From contig NZ_CP046914.1 of assembly GCF_009789675.1 (NCBI RefSeq), positions 1,054,001 through 1,118,000 on the forward strand: 64,000 bases of DNA. The letters run 5' to 3'. Below the pieces are notes generated by a model that was given only the letters and a program-made list of their open reading frames with translations, was not told the origin of the DNA and searched no databases. Each line of letters begins with the position of its first letter. Within the stretch, counting starts at the first letter, position 1. The translations under genes and the position numbers were made by a program. This DNA is from Paraburkholderia acidisoli. GTDB taxonomy: Bacteria > Pseudomonadota > Gammaproteobacteria > Burkholderiales > Burkholderiaceae. This document shows positions 23,206-32,605 of the stretch, in pieces.

Positions 23206-25464
23206 TCAGTGCGTGGCGTCCCGCGCGCGCGTCTGGCGGTCGCCGCGAATCGCGTCGAGCATTTTCTCCAGCAGCGCGATGTCGAACGGCTTCGAGAGCA
23301 CGCGCACGTCCACGTTGCGCGCGCGTTCGAGTTCCTCGGCGTAGCCCGTCACGAGAATCACGGGCAGCGTGGGCTCGAGGCTTTGCAGCGCCTCGGCGAG
23401 ATCGATGCCGTTCATCGTGCCCGGCATGTGAATGTCGGAGAGCACGAGGTCGAAGCGCGGCGTGCGTTCGTCCTCGCCAGGCGGCGCCTTGATGCGCGCG
23501 AGCGCGCTCGCGGCGTCGCTCGCGCAGGTCACGCGGTGCCCCATCATCTGCAACAACGCCTCGGTGCCGGCCGCCACTTCGTCGTTGTCCTCGACGAGCA
23601 GCACGCCGAGTCCCTGCTTCACCTCGGCGCTTTCCTCGCCCGGTTCGTTCACGCGCGGCGCGACCGGCTCGGCGAGCGAGCGCGGCAGGTACAGATGCAC
23701 GGTCGTGCCCGCGCCAATCGCACTGTCGATGGCCGCGAGACCGCCCGAGCGCTCGCAGAACGCGAACACCTGCGGCAGCCCGAGACCGGTGCCGGTGCCC
23801 TTCGACTTCGTCGTGTAGAGCGGTTCGAACGCGCGCGCGAGCACTTCGGGCGGCATGCCCGTGCCCGTGTCCTCGAGCGAGAGATGAACGAAGTCGCCGT
23901 CGAGCGGAAAGCCTTCGTTCGGGCGGAAGCTGATGTTGCGCGCGTTCACGGTAAAGCGGCCGCCGTTGGGCATCGCGTCGCGCGCGTTGACGGCGAGATT
24001 GATGAGCGCGAGTTCGAATTCGGCGACGTCGACGAGCACCGGCCACACGTCGTCGGCGACATCGACCACGAGCGAGACCTTCGCGCCCAGCGAGGCGCCC
24101 AGCAACTCGCGGCACGCCGGCAGCCAGCGTCCCACGTGGATGGTTTCGTTGCGCAGCGGCTGCTTGCGCGCGACGCCGAGCAACTGGCGCGTGAGCGACT
24201 GGCCGCTCTTGAGCGCGCGTTCCATGGCCGACAATTCGCGGTCGAGGCCGGCCGCGCCGCGCCGCCGCGCGATCTGCACGTTGGCCGAAACGATCATCAG
24301 CAGATTGTTGAAGTCGTGCGCGACGCTGCCGACGAGATTGCCGAGCGCTTCCATCTTGCGCGACTGCCGGTACGCGGATTCGATCGAGCGCCGCATCGAC
24401 GCTTCGGCCTGCCAGCGCTCCCACGCCTCCTCTTCGGCGGCGAGGCGGCGCAGCGAGAGCCAGATCACGCACCAGAGCGCGATCGACGGCATGAACATGG
24501 AGATGATGAGCACGCTCAGATGGCCGTACCACGCGGCCCAGATCGCGGGCGTGCGATACGCGCAGGTCACGTAGACGGGGTACGCGCCCACGCGCCGGTA
24601 CGCGACGATCACGTTGCTGCCGATCAATTCCGACTTCATGTGCACGACGCCGCTGTCGCTGCCGCGCATGAGCGCCGAGTGCAGCGGCGACATCGGCGTA
24701 ATGGTTTGCGAGCGGGTGCGCGACGGCGGTTCGAGCGCGAGGATCGCGCCGTCGCTGCGCACGAGCGCGAGATCCATCGGCGAATCGGGGCCGAGCAGTT
24801 CGCGATAGAACTTGCTGAAGTAGCTCGGCCGCAGCGCCACGGAAACGATGCCCGCGAAGGCGTCGCCGTCATCGCGGCGCGCCACGCCGGTGTTGAAGAC
24901 GGCTTCGCCGCTCACCTGCGCCTGCATGACGCGCGAAACGTGGTCGATCACGCGGCCGTCGCGAATGCCCATGAAGTCGTCGCGCGCGACGATCGAGACG
25001 GGCGGCGGTTCGGCGTAGCGGCTGCTCGCGAGCAGGTCGCCGTCCTGGCCGAAGATCGACACGGCCGCCACTTGCGGATAGCCGCCGCCGATCGACTTGA
25101 GCTTCTCGTGGATCTGCGCTTCGTTCGCGCGAATGCCGTCGTCGTTCAGGCCGTGCACGAGTTCGACCACGCGCGCGTCGAGCGCCTCGTTCATGTCGAA
25201 CACCTTGAGCGCGTGCTCCTCGGCCACGCGCACGGTGCGCAGCGTGACGTCGGTGGCGTCGGCTTCACGCGTGCGCAGATCGCTCCAGGCCATGGCGGCC
25301 ACGTAGATGCAAGGCAGCACGATCGCCGCGAGCAACAAGGCGAGCAGGGTCCGGCGCCGCACGGTGAAGTCGTGTCCCGGCGCGGCCGGAAACGGCACGT
25401 CTTCAGTGCGCGGCGGCGGCGTGAGAGGGCGTTCGTCGGGCCGCTCGGGCCGGTCAGCAATCAT
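23206..25464 (-). CDS. Hybrid sensor histidine kinase with periplasmic sensor domain
   Basis: 752 residues from ATG 25464. Order: cytoplasmic tail, membrane segment (about 36-58), a periplasmic Cache-type sensor domain (about 60-320), a second membrane segment (about 325-350), a HisKA box with the phosphorylated His in SVAHDFNNLLM (near 383), an ATPase domain with TGTGLGLPQVF, and a C-terminal receiver with the phospho-Asp in VLSDIHMPG (near 678). The Cache-HisKA-HATPase-REC layout senses small extracellular ligands. No DNA-binding partner is adjacent. The REC/CheC/GGDEF operon, divergent across a 635-bp gap, is a candidate output. Confidence 0.92.
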   Translation of the reverse strand: MIADRPERPDERPLTPPPRTEDVPFPAAPGHDFTVRRRTLLALLLAAIVLPCIYVAAMAWSDLRTREADATDVTLRTVRVAEEHALKVFDMNEALDARVVELVHGLNDDGIRANEAQIHEKLKSIGGGYPQVAAVSIFGQDGDLLASSRYAEPPPVSIVARDDFMGIRDGRVIDHVSRVMQAQVSGEAVFNTGVARRDDGDAFAGIVSVALRPSYFSKFYRELLGPDSPMDLALVRSDGAILALEPPSRTRSQTITPMSPLHSALMRGSDSGVVHMKSELIGSNVIVAYRRVGAYPVYVTCAYRTPAIWAAWYGHLSVLIISMFMPSIALWCVIWLSLRRLAAEEEAWERWQAEASMRRSIESAYRQSRKMEALGNLVGSVAHDFNNLLMIVSANVQIARRRGAAGLDRELSAMERALKSGQSLTRQLLGVARKQPLRNETIHVGRWLPACRELLGASLGAKVSLVVDVADDVWPVLVDVAEFELALINLAVNARDAMPNGGRFTVNARNISFRPNEGFPLDGDFVHLSLEDTGTGMPPEVLARAFEPLYTTKSKGTGTGLGLPQVFAFCERSGGLAAIDSAIGAGTTVHLYLPRSLAEPVAPRVNEPGEESAEVKQGLGVLLVEDNDEVAAGTEALLQMMGHRVTCASDAASALARIKAPPGEDERTPRFDLVLSDIHMPGTMNGIDLAEALQSLEPTLPVILVTGYAEELERARNVDVRVLSKPFDIALLEKMLDAIRGDRQTRARDATH

Positions 25465-26099
25465 CGGACGGAAAAAGGGGCTGAAAAAAAGCGGCAAGAC
25501 CGCTACATGATAAACGACGGCGGCGATGCTTCGGCGAGATGTGCAATCGCGACGGATATCGCGGGCGAGTCTCAAATATTTCGAAAGAAACCTCGAAAGT
25601 TAATTTTCCTTCGTAGTTGCCTAAATTCGCGAAAATCGGCGAAGCGCAAACGTACACAAAAGGATAATCAACGGAAATTATTTAAGGGATCGATCAATTA
25701 TTTCGAAAATTTCGCCAAGTGGAGTTAATTTTGTTCGCGTATTCGTTATCGGCGAGTTGCATTTGATTCAATTTGATTCGAGAATCGCGTGCACGATAAT
25801 TAACGTGTTTGCATGAGCGCTGCGCCACAGACCAATGCGCGCGGCCGTGCTACGGGGCTGCATCCATGCAGAAGAGGGGCCTTTCGGCCAATTGCCGAAT
25901 TTCCGGGGCCGCCGGCGTCCATCGCGCGACGCACCGGCCGCACGCTTTCGCCTATGCGCGCAGGCCCGTCGCCCCGCCGTTCCTTTCATGCATTACGCAT
26001 AACGCAAATTCCGCACAATTTTCCCTAAAGTAATTGCGCGCGCCGCCGTTAATACGACAAAACGCACTCCGTCCAACGCACACTCAATCAGCATATCCA
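25465..26099. other. AT-rich intergenic region between divergent signalling operons
   Basis: 635 bp with no credible gene. GC content falls sharply over about 25570-25800 relative to its surroundings. It holds an 11-bp palindrome CGAAAATTTCG (25704-25714) and two tandem 10-bp repeats ATTTGATTC(A/G) at 25761-25780. It probably contains the divergent promoters and may bind an AT-specific nucleoid protein. Confidence 0.6.
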
Positions 26100-26468
26100 A
26101 TGTCCTTGCCCATCGTGATCGCCGATGACTCGCTGTTAGCCCGCAAGGTGCTCACGAAGGCGCTGCCCGAGGGCTGGGACGTCGAGATTTCGTACGCGTC
26201 GAACGGAAAAGAAGCGCTTGCGCTTTACCGCGACGGTCGTGCCGAGGTCATGTTTCTCGACCTCACCATGCCCGACATGACGGGGTTTCAGGTGCTCGAA
26301 GCCTTGCAGCACGAAGACCTGAACACGTTCGTGATCGTCGTTTCGGCGGACGTCCAGCCGCGCGCCCGCGAGCGCGTGCAGGCGCTCGGCGCGGCGGCGT
26401 TCATCGCGAAGCCGGTAACCCAGGAGGCGCTGCTGCCCATCCTGAAGGAGTACGGGTTGTATGCCTGA
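26100..26468 (+). CDS. Single-domain response regulator (CheY-like)
   Basis: 122 residues made only of a receiver domain: the acidic pair in VIADDSLLARKVL, the phospho-Asp in VMFLDLTMPDM (near 53), the Thr/Ser in IVVSADVQ, and the Lys in FIAKPVT. ATG 26100 is chosen over upstream in-frame codons because homology begins here. It has no output domain. Its end overlaps the CheC-like gene by 8 bp, so the two are coupled and CheC probably dephosphorylates it. Confidence 0.93.
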   Translation: MSLPIVIADDSLLARKVLTKALPEGWDVEISYASNGKEALALYRDGRAEVMFLDLTMPDMTGFQVLEALQHEDLNTFVIVVSADVQPRARERVQALGAAAFIAKPVTQEALLPILKEYGLYA

Positions 26469-27084
26469 TCGAGTGTTCACAGAACTTCAGCGCGACGCGC
26501 TCCAGGAAATCGCCAATCTCGGCATGGGCCAGGCGGCGACGCGCCTCTCGGGGCTGCTCAACGCCTTCATCGAGCTTTCGGTGCCGCGCGTGCGCGTGGT
26601 CGCGGTCTCGGAAGCCGCCGCCGCGTTGCGCGAGATGACCGGTATCGACGGTCCCGTGGCCGCCGTGCGCCAGGGTTTCCGCTCGGAGATCAAGGGCGAG
26701 GCGCTGGTGATCTGCCGCAGCGGCGAGATCGCTTCGCTCGGCAGCCTGGTGGGCGGTCCTTACGCGCACAGCGAAGACGATCATCTCAGCGAAGAAGAGC
26801 TGATGTTCGACGTGGCCAACGTGCTCACGGGCGCGTGTGTCTCGTCGATGCTGGACCAGCTCGGCCGCCTGCCCGTGTTCTCGCAGCCGGGCCTGCTCGG
26901 CGAGGCGATCATGCTCGACCAGGTGTTCCAGCCGGGTCTGCTCGCGTGGGACGTGGCGCTGCTGGTGGAAGTCAATTTCGCGCTGGAAGATCACCGTTTC
27001 CGCGCTCACCTCGTCATGCTCATGGCCGAGGAATCGATTCATGTCGTGAGCCGGGCCATCGACGCGCTGCTGCATAGCCTATGA
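26461..27084 (+). CDS. cheC: CheC-like CheY-P phosphatase
   Basis: 207 residues. Two CheC-type helices are visible: LQEIANLGMGQAATRLS (Glu and Asn of the ExxN motif) and MFDVANVLTGACVSSM (an Asp in place of Glu). It lies between a CheY-like receiver and a diguanylate cyclase with overlaps of 8 and 4 bp, so the three form a tight operon. CheC proteins hydrolyse phospho-Asp on CheY or bind CheD. With no flagellar chemotaxis genes nearby, it probably resets the upstream receiver and so tunes c-di-GMP output (inference). Confidence 0.86.
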   Translation: MPDRVFTELQRDALQEIANLGMGQAATRLSGLLNAFIELSVPRVRVVAVSEAAAALREMTGIDGPVAAVRQGFRSEIKGEALVICRSGEIASLGSLVGGPYAHSEDDHLSEEELMFDVANVLTGACVSSMLDQLGRLPVFSQPGLLGEAIMLDQVFQPGLLAWDVALLVEVNFALEDHRFRAHLVMLMAEESIHVVSRAIDALLHSL

Positions 27085-28025
27085 ACGACCAAGCCGGTTT
27101 GCCCTCCCTGTCCGATCTCGTCGTCGAGCGGGTCGGTTTCGGCATCTTCGTGGTCGACCGCGACCTCAGCGTGCTGTCGTGGAACCGCTTCATGCAGGAC
27201 CACAGCGGCTTCGCGGCCGAGGACGTGATCGGCCGGTCGATCTTCGAACGTTTCCCCGATCTGCCGCGCGCGTGGCTCACGCGCAAGGTGGAGAGCGTGT
27301 TCCAGCTCGGCAGCTTCGCGTTCAGCTCGTGGGAGCAACGGCCGTATCTGTTCCAGTTCGATCACGACCGGCCCATCACGGGCGGCGTGGATTACATGCA
27401 GCAGGACTGCACGTTCATGCCGCTCATGCATGGCCGCGAGGTGGTGGCCGTGTGCGTGACGATTTCCGACGTGACGCACGTGAGCGTGATGCAGCGCGAG
27501 CGCGAGGAAGCCGTGGCGAAGCTGCGCGAATACGCCGATCGCGACGGCCTCACGGGCATCGCCAATCGACGCTATTTCGAGTCGCGTCTCGCCGACGAAT
27601 TCTCGCGCTGGCAACGTTATGGCGGCCAGTTGTCGATGCTGCTGTTCGACCTCGACCACTTCAAGCGCATCAACGACGAATTCGGTCACGTGGCCGGCGA
27701 CATCGTGCTGCGTTCGATGGCGCAGCGCGTGGCCGACGTGGTGCGCAACACCGACGTGTTCGGGCGGTTCGGCGGCGAGGAATTCGCGCTGCTGCTGCCG
27801 TGTACGCCGCTCGACGACGCGCTGTACGTCGCGGAGAAGATTCGCCGCACCATCGGCGACGAACCGGTCGAGGTGCAGGGCGTGATCGTGCCCGTCACGG
27901 CCAGCGTGGGCGCCGCCACGGCGCGCACGGGCTCGGCGGATTACGAAGGCATGATCACCGAAGCCGACGCGGCGCTCTACGCCGCCAAGCGCCAGGGCCG
28001 CAACCGCTCGGTCGCGCTCGCCTGA
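27081..28025 (+). CDS. PAS-GGDEF diguanylate cyclase
   Basis: 314 residues. A PAS domain (about 10-135; ERVGFGIFVVDRDLSVLSWN) leads into a GGDEF domain (about 150-312) with the active site FGGEEFALLL. The inhibitory I-site RxxD is intact (RNTD, five residues upstream of GGEEF), so product feedback is expected. It should make c-di-GMP. ATGA overlap with the CheC-like gene supports joint control by the receiver. It lies just before the hopanoid operon but is separated from it by 376 bp. Confidence 0.94.
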   Translation: MNDQAGLPSLSDLVVERVGFGIFVVDRDLSVLSWNRFMQDHSGFAAEDVIGRSIFERFPDLPRAWLTRKVESVFQLGSFAFSSWEQRPYLFQFDHDRPITGGVDYMQQDCTFMPLMHGREVVAVCVTISDVTHVSVMQREREEAVAKLREYADRDGLTGIANRRYFESRLADEFSRWQRYGGQLSMLLFDLDHFKRINDEFGHVAGDIVLRSMAQRVADVVRNTDVFGRFGGEEFALLLPCTPLDDALYVAEKIRRTIGDEPVEVQGVIVPVTASVGAATARTGSADYEGMITEADAALYAAKRQGRNRSVALA

Positions 28026-28401
28026 GCCGCTTTAGCCGCTTGGACCGCCAGCGCTGCTAACGCCGCTAGCGCCATTCGATTTCGCTCGATGCGCCACCGT
28101 TCCGTGCCGCGCGCACCGGCGATTCCCTGACGCGCAGGCGCCGCCCCGCCGCGCCATCGCGCCGAACGCGCCGGCCAGAAACGGCCGCCCACGCAAGCCT
28201 CGCACCCGGCGGCCCCGCGCTGCCTGCGGGGCATCCCAAACGTTGATATACTTTGGCCCGTTTCCGGCCTGCCGTCTTTCTTGTGCAAGACGAATTCAGG
28301 GCCGGGTGCCTCGCGCGTGTCCGCGCGCGCGGGCGACCCGCAGCAAAGCGGGCCCGAATTGTCGCAACGCCCCGCCGAGGGCGCCCCCAGCGGAGATCGT
28401 C
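28026..28401. other. Leader region of the hpnDEFG operon
   Basis: 376 bp with no gene; some frames are open but not convincing. The stretch GTTGATATACTTTGG near 28242-28256 is the best promoter-like sequence. It probably holds the promoter and an untranslated leader of hpnD. Confidence 0.45.
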
Positions 28402-29253
28402 TTGGCCGTTTCCAACCTCGTCGTGGACGATACACAACACACCGACGCCGCCGCCGCTTCGTCGGGCAGCTCGTTTTATCTGGCGATGCGGATTCTGCCT
28501 CCCGCGCAGCGCGACGCCATGTATCAGGTCTACGCTTTTTGCCGCGCTGTCGACGACATCGCGGACAGCGACCTCCCGCGCGCCGAGCGTGCGGCGGCGC
28601 TCGACCAGTGGCGCGCCGACATCGACGCGTGCTACGCCGGCACGCCGCGCGCCTCGCTGGCAGCGCTCACGCGTCACATCCATACGTTCGGGCTGCAGCG
28701 CGAGGACTTCCACGCGATGATCGACGGCATGGCGATGGACGCGGCCGAGGACATCTGCGCGCCCGACGAAGCCACGCTCGATCTCTACTGCGACCGCGTG
28801 GCGAGCGCGGCGGGCCGCCTGTCGGTGAGAATTTTCGGGATGCAGGAGGCGCCCGGCCGCGCGCTGTCGCACCATCTGGGACGCGCGCTGCAACTGACGA
28901 ACATCCTGCGCGACATCGACGAAGACGCGGACATCAACCGCTGCTATCTGCCGCGCGAACTGCTGGCGCGCGAGGGTATCGGCGCGTCGAATCCGCATCA
29001 GATCGCCGCGGATGCGAAACTGCCGCGCGTGTGCGACACGCTCGTGCAGCGCGCGCTCGCGCATTTCGCCGAAGCCGACGCGATCATGGACGCCGCGCCG
29101 CGCGCCGAAGTCAGGGCGCCGCGCATCATGTCCGGCGTCTATCGCGTGCTGCTCGAACGCACGGTCAAACGCGGGTTCGACCTGCCGCGCACGAAAGTCA
29201 GCAAGCCGCGCGCGCGGCTGATGTGGATCGTCGCGCGCTACTGGTTGTTCTGA
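28402..29253 (+). CDS. hpnD: Presqualene diphosphate synthase HpnD
   Basis: 283 residues from TTG 28402, chosen because GGAG lies 6 bp upstream and the sequence AVSNLVVDDTQ follows; a longer frame begins at ATG 28243 but is unlikely. It condenses two farnesyl diphosphates to presqualene diphosphate. Both aspartate-rich motifs are present: FCRAVDDIADSD and LRDIDEDADINRCYLP. Membership of the squalene/phytoene synthase family is clear from SVRIFGM and NILRDIDED. Its stop overlaps hpnE by 1 bp. An iteron-like sequence (28823-28840) lies inside the coding region and is probably coincidental. Confidence 0.93.
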   Translation: MAVSNLVVDDTQHTDAAAASSGSSFYLAMRILPPAQRDAMYQVYAFCRAVDDIADSDLPRAERAAALDQWRADIDACYAGTPRASLAALTRHIHTFGLQREDFHAMIDGMAMDAAEDICAPDEATLDLYCDRVASAAGRLSVRIFGMQEAPGRALSHHLGRALQLTNILRDIDEDADINRCYLPRELLAREGIGASNPHQIAADAKLPRVCDTLVQRALAHFAEADAIMDAAPRAEVRAPRIMSGVYRVLLERTVKRGFDLPRTKVSKPRARLMWIVARYWLF

Positions 29254-30521
29254 TGCCGCGGCTCGTCCACGTGATCGGCGCGGGGCTGGCAGGCCTCGCG
29301 ACGGCTGCCCGCCTGCAGCGGCGCGGCGTGCAGGTCGCGCTCTACGAGGCGGCCGCTCAGGCGGGTGGACGGTGCCGTTCGTACTACGACCGCACGCTCA
29401 ACGCGACGCTCGACAGCGGTAACCATCTGGTGCTCGCGGGCCACGCGCAAACGCTCGAATACGTGCGGGCGATCGGCGCGGCGGAAGCGCTGGCGGGCGC
29501 GAGCGAGCCGGGTTTCGCATTCATGGATCTGGCGGCGCGCTCGCGCTGGACAGTGCGTTTCGCGCGCTCGCGCATGCCGTTCTGGATCGGCGACGCGCGC
29601 GCCCGCGTGCCCGGCACCCGCGCCGCGGATTACCTCGCGCTGCTGCCGCTGCTGTTCGCGAAGCCCGGCCGCACGATGGAGCAGACCATGCGCTGCGACG
29701 GCCTGCTGTGGGACCGCCTGCTGCGCCCGTTCTTCGTTTCGGCGCTCAATGTGGAGCCGCGCCACGGCAGCGCGGAACTGGCCGGCGCGATGCTGCGCGA
29801 GGCGCTGGCGGCGGGCGGCGAGGCGTTCCGGCCGCTGGCGGCGCGCGGCGGGCTCTCGAGCGCGTTCGTCGATCCGGCGTTGCGCATGCTCCAGCACGGC
29901 GGCGCGGCGATCCATCTCGGGGCGCCGCTCAAGGAGATCGTGTACGACGACGCGTCGCAGCGTGTCGCCGCACTCGATTTCGCCGATGGGCGCGTCGCGC
30001 TCGCGCCCGACGAAGCCGTGGTGCTCGCCGTGCCCGGCGCAACCGCCGCGGCGCTCGTGCCCGCGTTGCAGGCGCCGCAACAGCATACGGCGATCGTCAC
30101 CGTGCATTTCGCGGTGCCGGCGCCGCCCGGACTCGTCACGCCGATGGCGCTTGTCAACGGCACGGCCAACTGGCTGTGCGCGAGCGACGCCCGGCTTTCG
30201 GCGACGATCCACGACGCGCGCGACGTGCTCGACCTCGACCCCGAGGTGCTGGCGCGGCGCGTCTGGGGCGAGGTGGCCGCGGCCGCCACGCTGCCGCTCG
30301 AGCCGATGCCCGCGTGGCGCGTTGCCGCCGACGCGCGCGCGACCTTCGCGGCCGTGCCCGAGGAAGAGTGGCGCCGTCCCGCGGCGCGCACTCGCTGGAC
30401 CAATTTGATGCTCGCAGGCGACTGGACGGCTACCGGTCTGCCCGCAACGATCGAAGGCGCGATTCGCTCCGGCCGCAAGGCCGCGGATCTGCTGCTGACG
30501 GAGAACATGGAACGCCGATGA
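29253..30521 (+). CDS. hpnE: Hydroxysqualene dehydroxylase HpnE
   Basis: 422 residues, FAD-dependent amine-oxidase superfamily. The dinucleotide-binding motif is VIGAGLAGLATAARL at residues 7-21, followed by AGGRCRSY. The C-terminal FAD site is NLMLAGDWTATGLPATIEGA. It completes the HpnCDE route by reducing hydroxysqualene to squalene. It starts on the last base of the hpnD stop and overlaps shc by 4 bp (ATGA). Confidence 0.94.
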   Translation: MPRLVHVIGAGLAGLATAARLQRRGVQVALYEAAAQAGGRCRSYYDRTLNATLDSGNHLVLAGHAQTLEYVRAIGAAEALAGASEPGFAFMDLAARSRWTVRFARSRMPFWIGDARARVPGTRAADYLALLPLLFAKPGRTMEQTMRCDGLLWDRLLRPFFVSALNVEPRHGSAELAGAMLREALAAGGEAFRPLAARGGLSSAFVDPALRMLQHGGAAIHLGAPLKEIVYDDASQRVAALDFADGRVALAPDEAVVLAVPGATAAALVPALQAPQQHTAIVTVHFAVPAPPGLVTPMALVNGTANWLCASDARLSATIHDARDVLDLDPEVLARRVWGEVAAAATLPLEPMPAWRVAADARATFAAVPEEEWRRPAARTRWTNLMLAGDWTATGLPATIEGAIRSGRKAADLLLTENMERR

Positions 30522-32605
30522 ACGATTTATCCCACGCCCTGCCAACCGAAGACGAGCTTGTCAGCCGCCCTGCCAGCGCTGACACCGTCACGCCGAATCC
30601 CGTCTCCACGCCCCTGCCCGCGTTCGCCGCTGAGTTTGCCGATACCGCGCGCCCGCAGCCCGTGGCCGCGCAAGGTGCGGCCGCGCTCGACGCTTCCGTC
30701 GTGCGCGCCACCGAGGCGATCCTCGCCGACCAGCGCGCCGACGGCCACTGGGTCTACGAACTCGAAGCCGACGCCACGATTCCCGCCGAATACGTGCTGC
30801 TCGTGCATTACCTCGGCGAAACGGCGAACCTCGAACTCGAGCAGAAGATCGCGCGCTACCTGCGCCGTATTCAACTGCCGGGCGGCGGCTGGCCGCTGTT
30901 CACCGACGGCGCGATGGACGTGAGCGCGAGCGTGAAGGCCTATTTCGCGCTCAAGATGATCGGCGACGCCGAAGACGCCGAGCACATGGTGCGCGCGCGC
31001 GCGGCCATTCTCGCGGCGGGCGGCGCGGAGCAGGTCAACGTGTTCACGCGCATCCTGCTCGCGCTGTTCGGCGTGGTGACGTGGTACGCCGTGCCCATGA
31101 TGCCCGTGGAAATCACGCTGCTGCCGCAGTGGTTCCCGTTCCATCTCTCGAAGGTCTCGTACTGGGCGCGCACCGTGATCGTGCCGCTGCTCGTGCTGGG
31201 CGCGAAGCGGCCGGTCGCGAAGAACCCGCGCGGCGTGCGTATCGACGAACTGTTCCACTGCGCGCCCGTGACCGTTGGTTTGAACGCGCGCGCGCCGCAT
31301 CAGAGCAAGGGCTGGTTCGGCGTGTTCCGCACCATCGACGGCGTGCTGCGCGTGACCGATCCGCTGTTCCCGTCGTATCTGCGCCAGCGCGCGATCGACG
31401 CGGCGGTGGCGTTCGTCGACGAACGTCTGAATGGCGAAGACGGCCTCGGCGCGATTTTCCCGGCGATGGCCAACGCGGTGATGATGTACGACGTGCTCGG
31501 CTATCCGGCCGATCACCCGCACCGCGCGATCGCCCGCCAGTCGCTCGAAAAGCTCGTGACCGAGCACACCGAGGAAGCCTACGTGCAGCCGTGTTTGTCG
31601 CCCGTGTGGGACACGTCGCTGGCCGCGCACGCGCTGCTCGAAACCGGCGAGGCGCGCGCGGAGGAAGCGGCGCGGCGCGGGCTCGAATGGCTGCGCCCGC
31701 TGCAGATTCTCGACGTGCGCGGCGACTGGATCTCGCGCCGCCCCGACGTGCGGCCGGGCGGCTGGGCGTTCCAGTACGCGAACCCGCATTATCCCGATGT
31801 CGACGACACGGCCGTGGTCGTGGCCGCGATGGATCGCATGGACAAGCTCGACCGCGCGCACGCCTACGACACGCCCATTGCGCGGGCGCGTGAATGGGTG
31901 GTCGGCATGCAGAGCAGCAACGGCGGCTGGGGCGCGTTCGAGCCGGAAAACACCCACGAGTATCTGAACAACATTCCGTTCTCGGACCACGGCGCGCTGC
32001 TCGATCCGCCCACGGCCGACGTCTCGGGCCGCTGTCTGTCGATGCTGGCGCAACTCGGCGAAACGCCGGCCGCGAGCGAACCGGCGCGGCGCGCGTACAA
32101 CTATCTGCTCGACGAACAGGAAGCCGACGGCAGCTGGTACGGCCGCTGGGGCATGAACTACATCTACGGCACGTGGACGGCGCTGAGCGCGCTCAACGCG
32201 GCCGGTCTCGAACACGGCGATCCGCGCATGCAGCGCGCCGCGAACTGGCTGATCCAGATCCAGAACGACGACGGCGGCTGGGGCGAGGACGGCACGAGCT
32301 ACAAGCTCGAGTATCGCGGCTACGAACGCGCGGCCAGCACGGCGTCGCAAACGGCCTGGGCGCTGCTCGGCCTGATGGCGGCGGGCAAGGTCGAGCACCC
32401 GGCGGTGGCGCGCGGCATCGACTGGCTGCAAAAGACGCAGCGCGAGCACGGCCTGTGGGACGAAACGCGCTTCACGGCCACCGGTTTCCCGCGCGTGTTC
32501 TATCTGCGTTATCACGGCTATCGCAAGTTCTTCCCGCTGTGGGCGCTCGCGCGCTACCGCAACCTCACGCGCGCCGGTGAAACGCGTGTGACGGTGGGAC
32601 TGTGA
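30518..32605 (+). CDS. shc: Squalene-hopene cyclase
   Basis: 695 residues, slightly longer than the common 630-680 because of a disordered N-terminal tail (about 1-60, Ala/Pro/Thr-rich). The catalytic DxDD motif reads DVDDTA at residues 427-432, with Asp430 the likely proton donor. Several QW-type repeats are visible (LPGGGWPLFTDG, QSSNGGWGAFE, QEADGSWYGRWG, NDDGGWGEDG). It cyclises squalene to hopene/diplopterol at the inner membrane. It overlaps hpnE and hpnG, so all four are one operon. Confidence 0.97.
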   Translation: MNDLSHALPTEDELVSRPASADTVTPNPVSTPLPAFAAEFADTARPQPVAAQGAAALDASVVRATEAILADQRADGHWVYELEADATIPAEYVLLVHYLGETANLELEQKIARYLRRIQLPGGGWPLFTDGAMDVSASVKAYFALKMIGDAEDAEHMVRARAAILAAGGAEQVNVFTRILLALFGVVTWYAVPMMPVEITLLPQWFPFHLSKVSYWARTVIVPLLVLGAKRPVAKNPRGVRIDELFHCAPVTVGLNARAPHQSKGWFGVFRTIDGVLRVTDPLFPSYLRQRAIDAAVAFVDERLNGEDGLGAIFPAMANAVMMYDVLGYPADHPHRAIARQSLEKLVTEHTEEAYVQPCLSPVWDTSLAAHALLETGEARAEEAARRGLEWLRPLQILDVRGDWISRRPDVRPGGWAFQYANPHYPDVDDTAVVVAAMDRMDKLDRAHAYDTPIARAREWVVGMQSSNGGWGAFEPENTHEYLNNIPFSDHGALLDPPTADVSGRCLSMLAQLGETPAASEPARRAYNYLLDEQEADGSWYGRWGMNYIYGTWTALSALNAAGLEHGDPRMQRAANWLIQIQNDDGGWGEDGTSYKLEYRGYERAASTASQTAWALLGLMAAGKVEHPAVARGIDWLQKTQREHGLWDETRFTATGFPRVFYLRYHGYRKFFPLWALARYRNLTRAGETRVTVGL

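Noticed and set aside
26461..28025. The REC-CheC-GGDEF operon as part of a flagellar chemotaxis cluster
   Set aside because: No cheA, cheW, mcp or flagellar genes are present in the window.
28823..28840. An iteron-like sequence, CGGTGAGAATTTTCGGGA, inside hpnD
   Set aside because: It has one mismatch to the consensus, but it encodes the conserved SVRIFG segment of HpnD, so chance plus coding constraint is a sufficient explanation. It should still be included in any Rep-binding survey.
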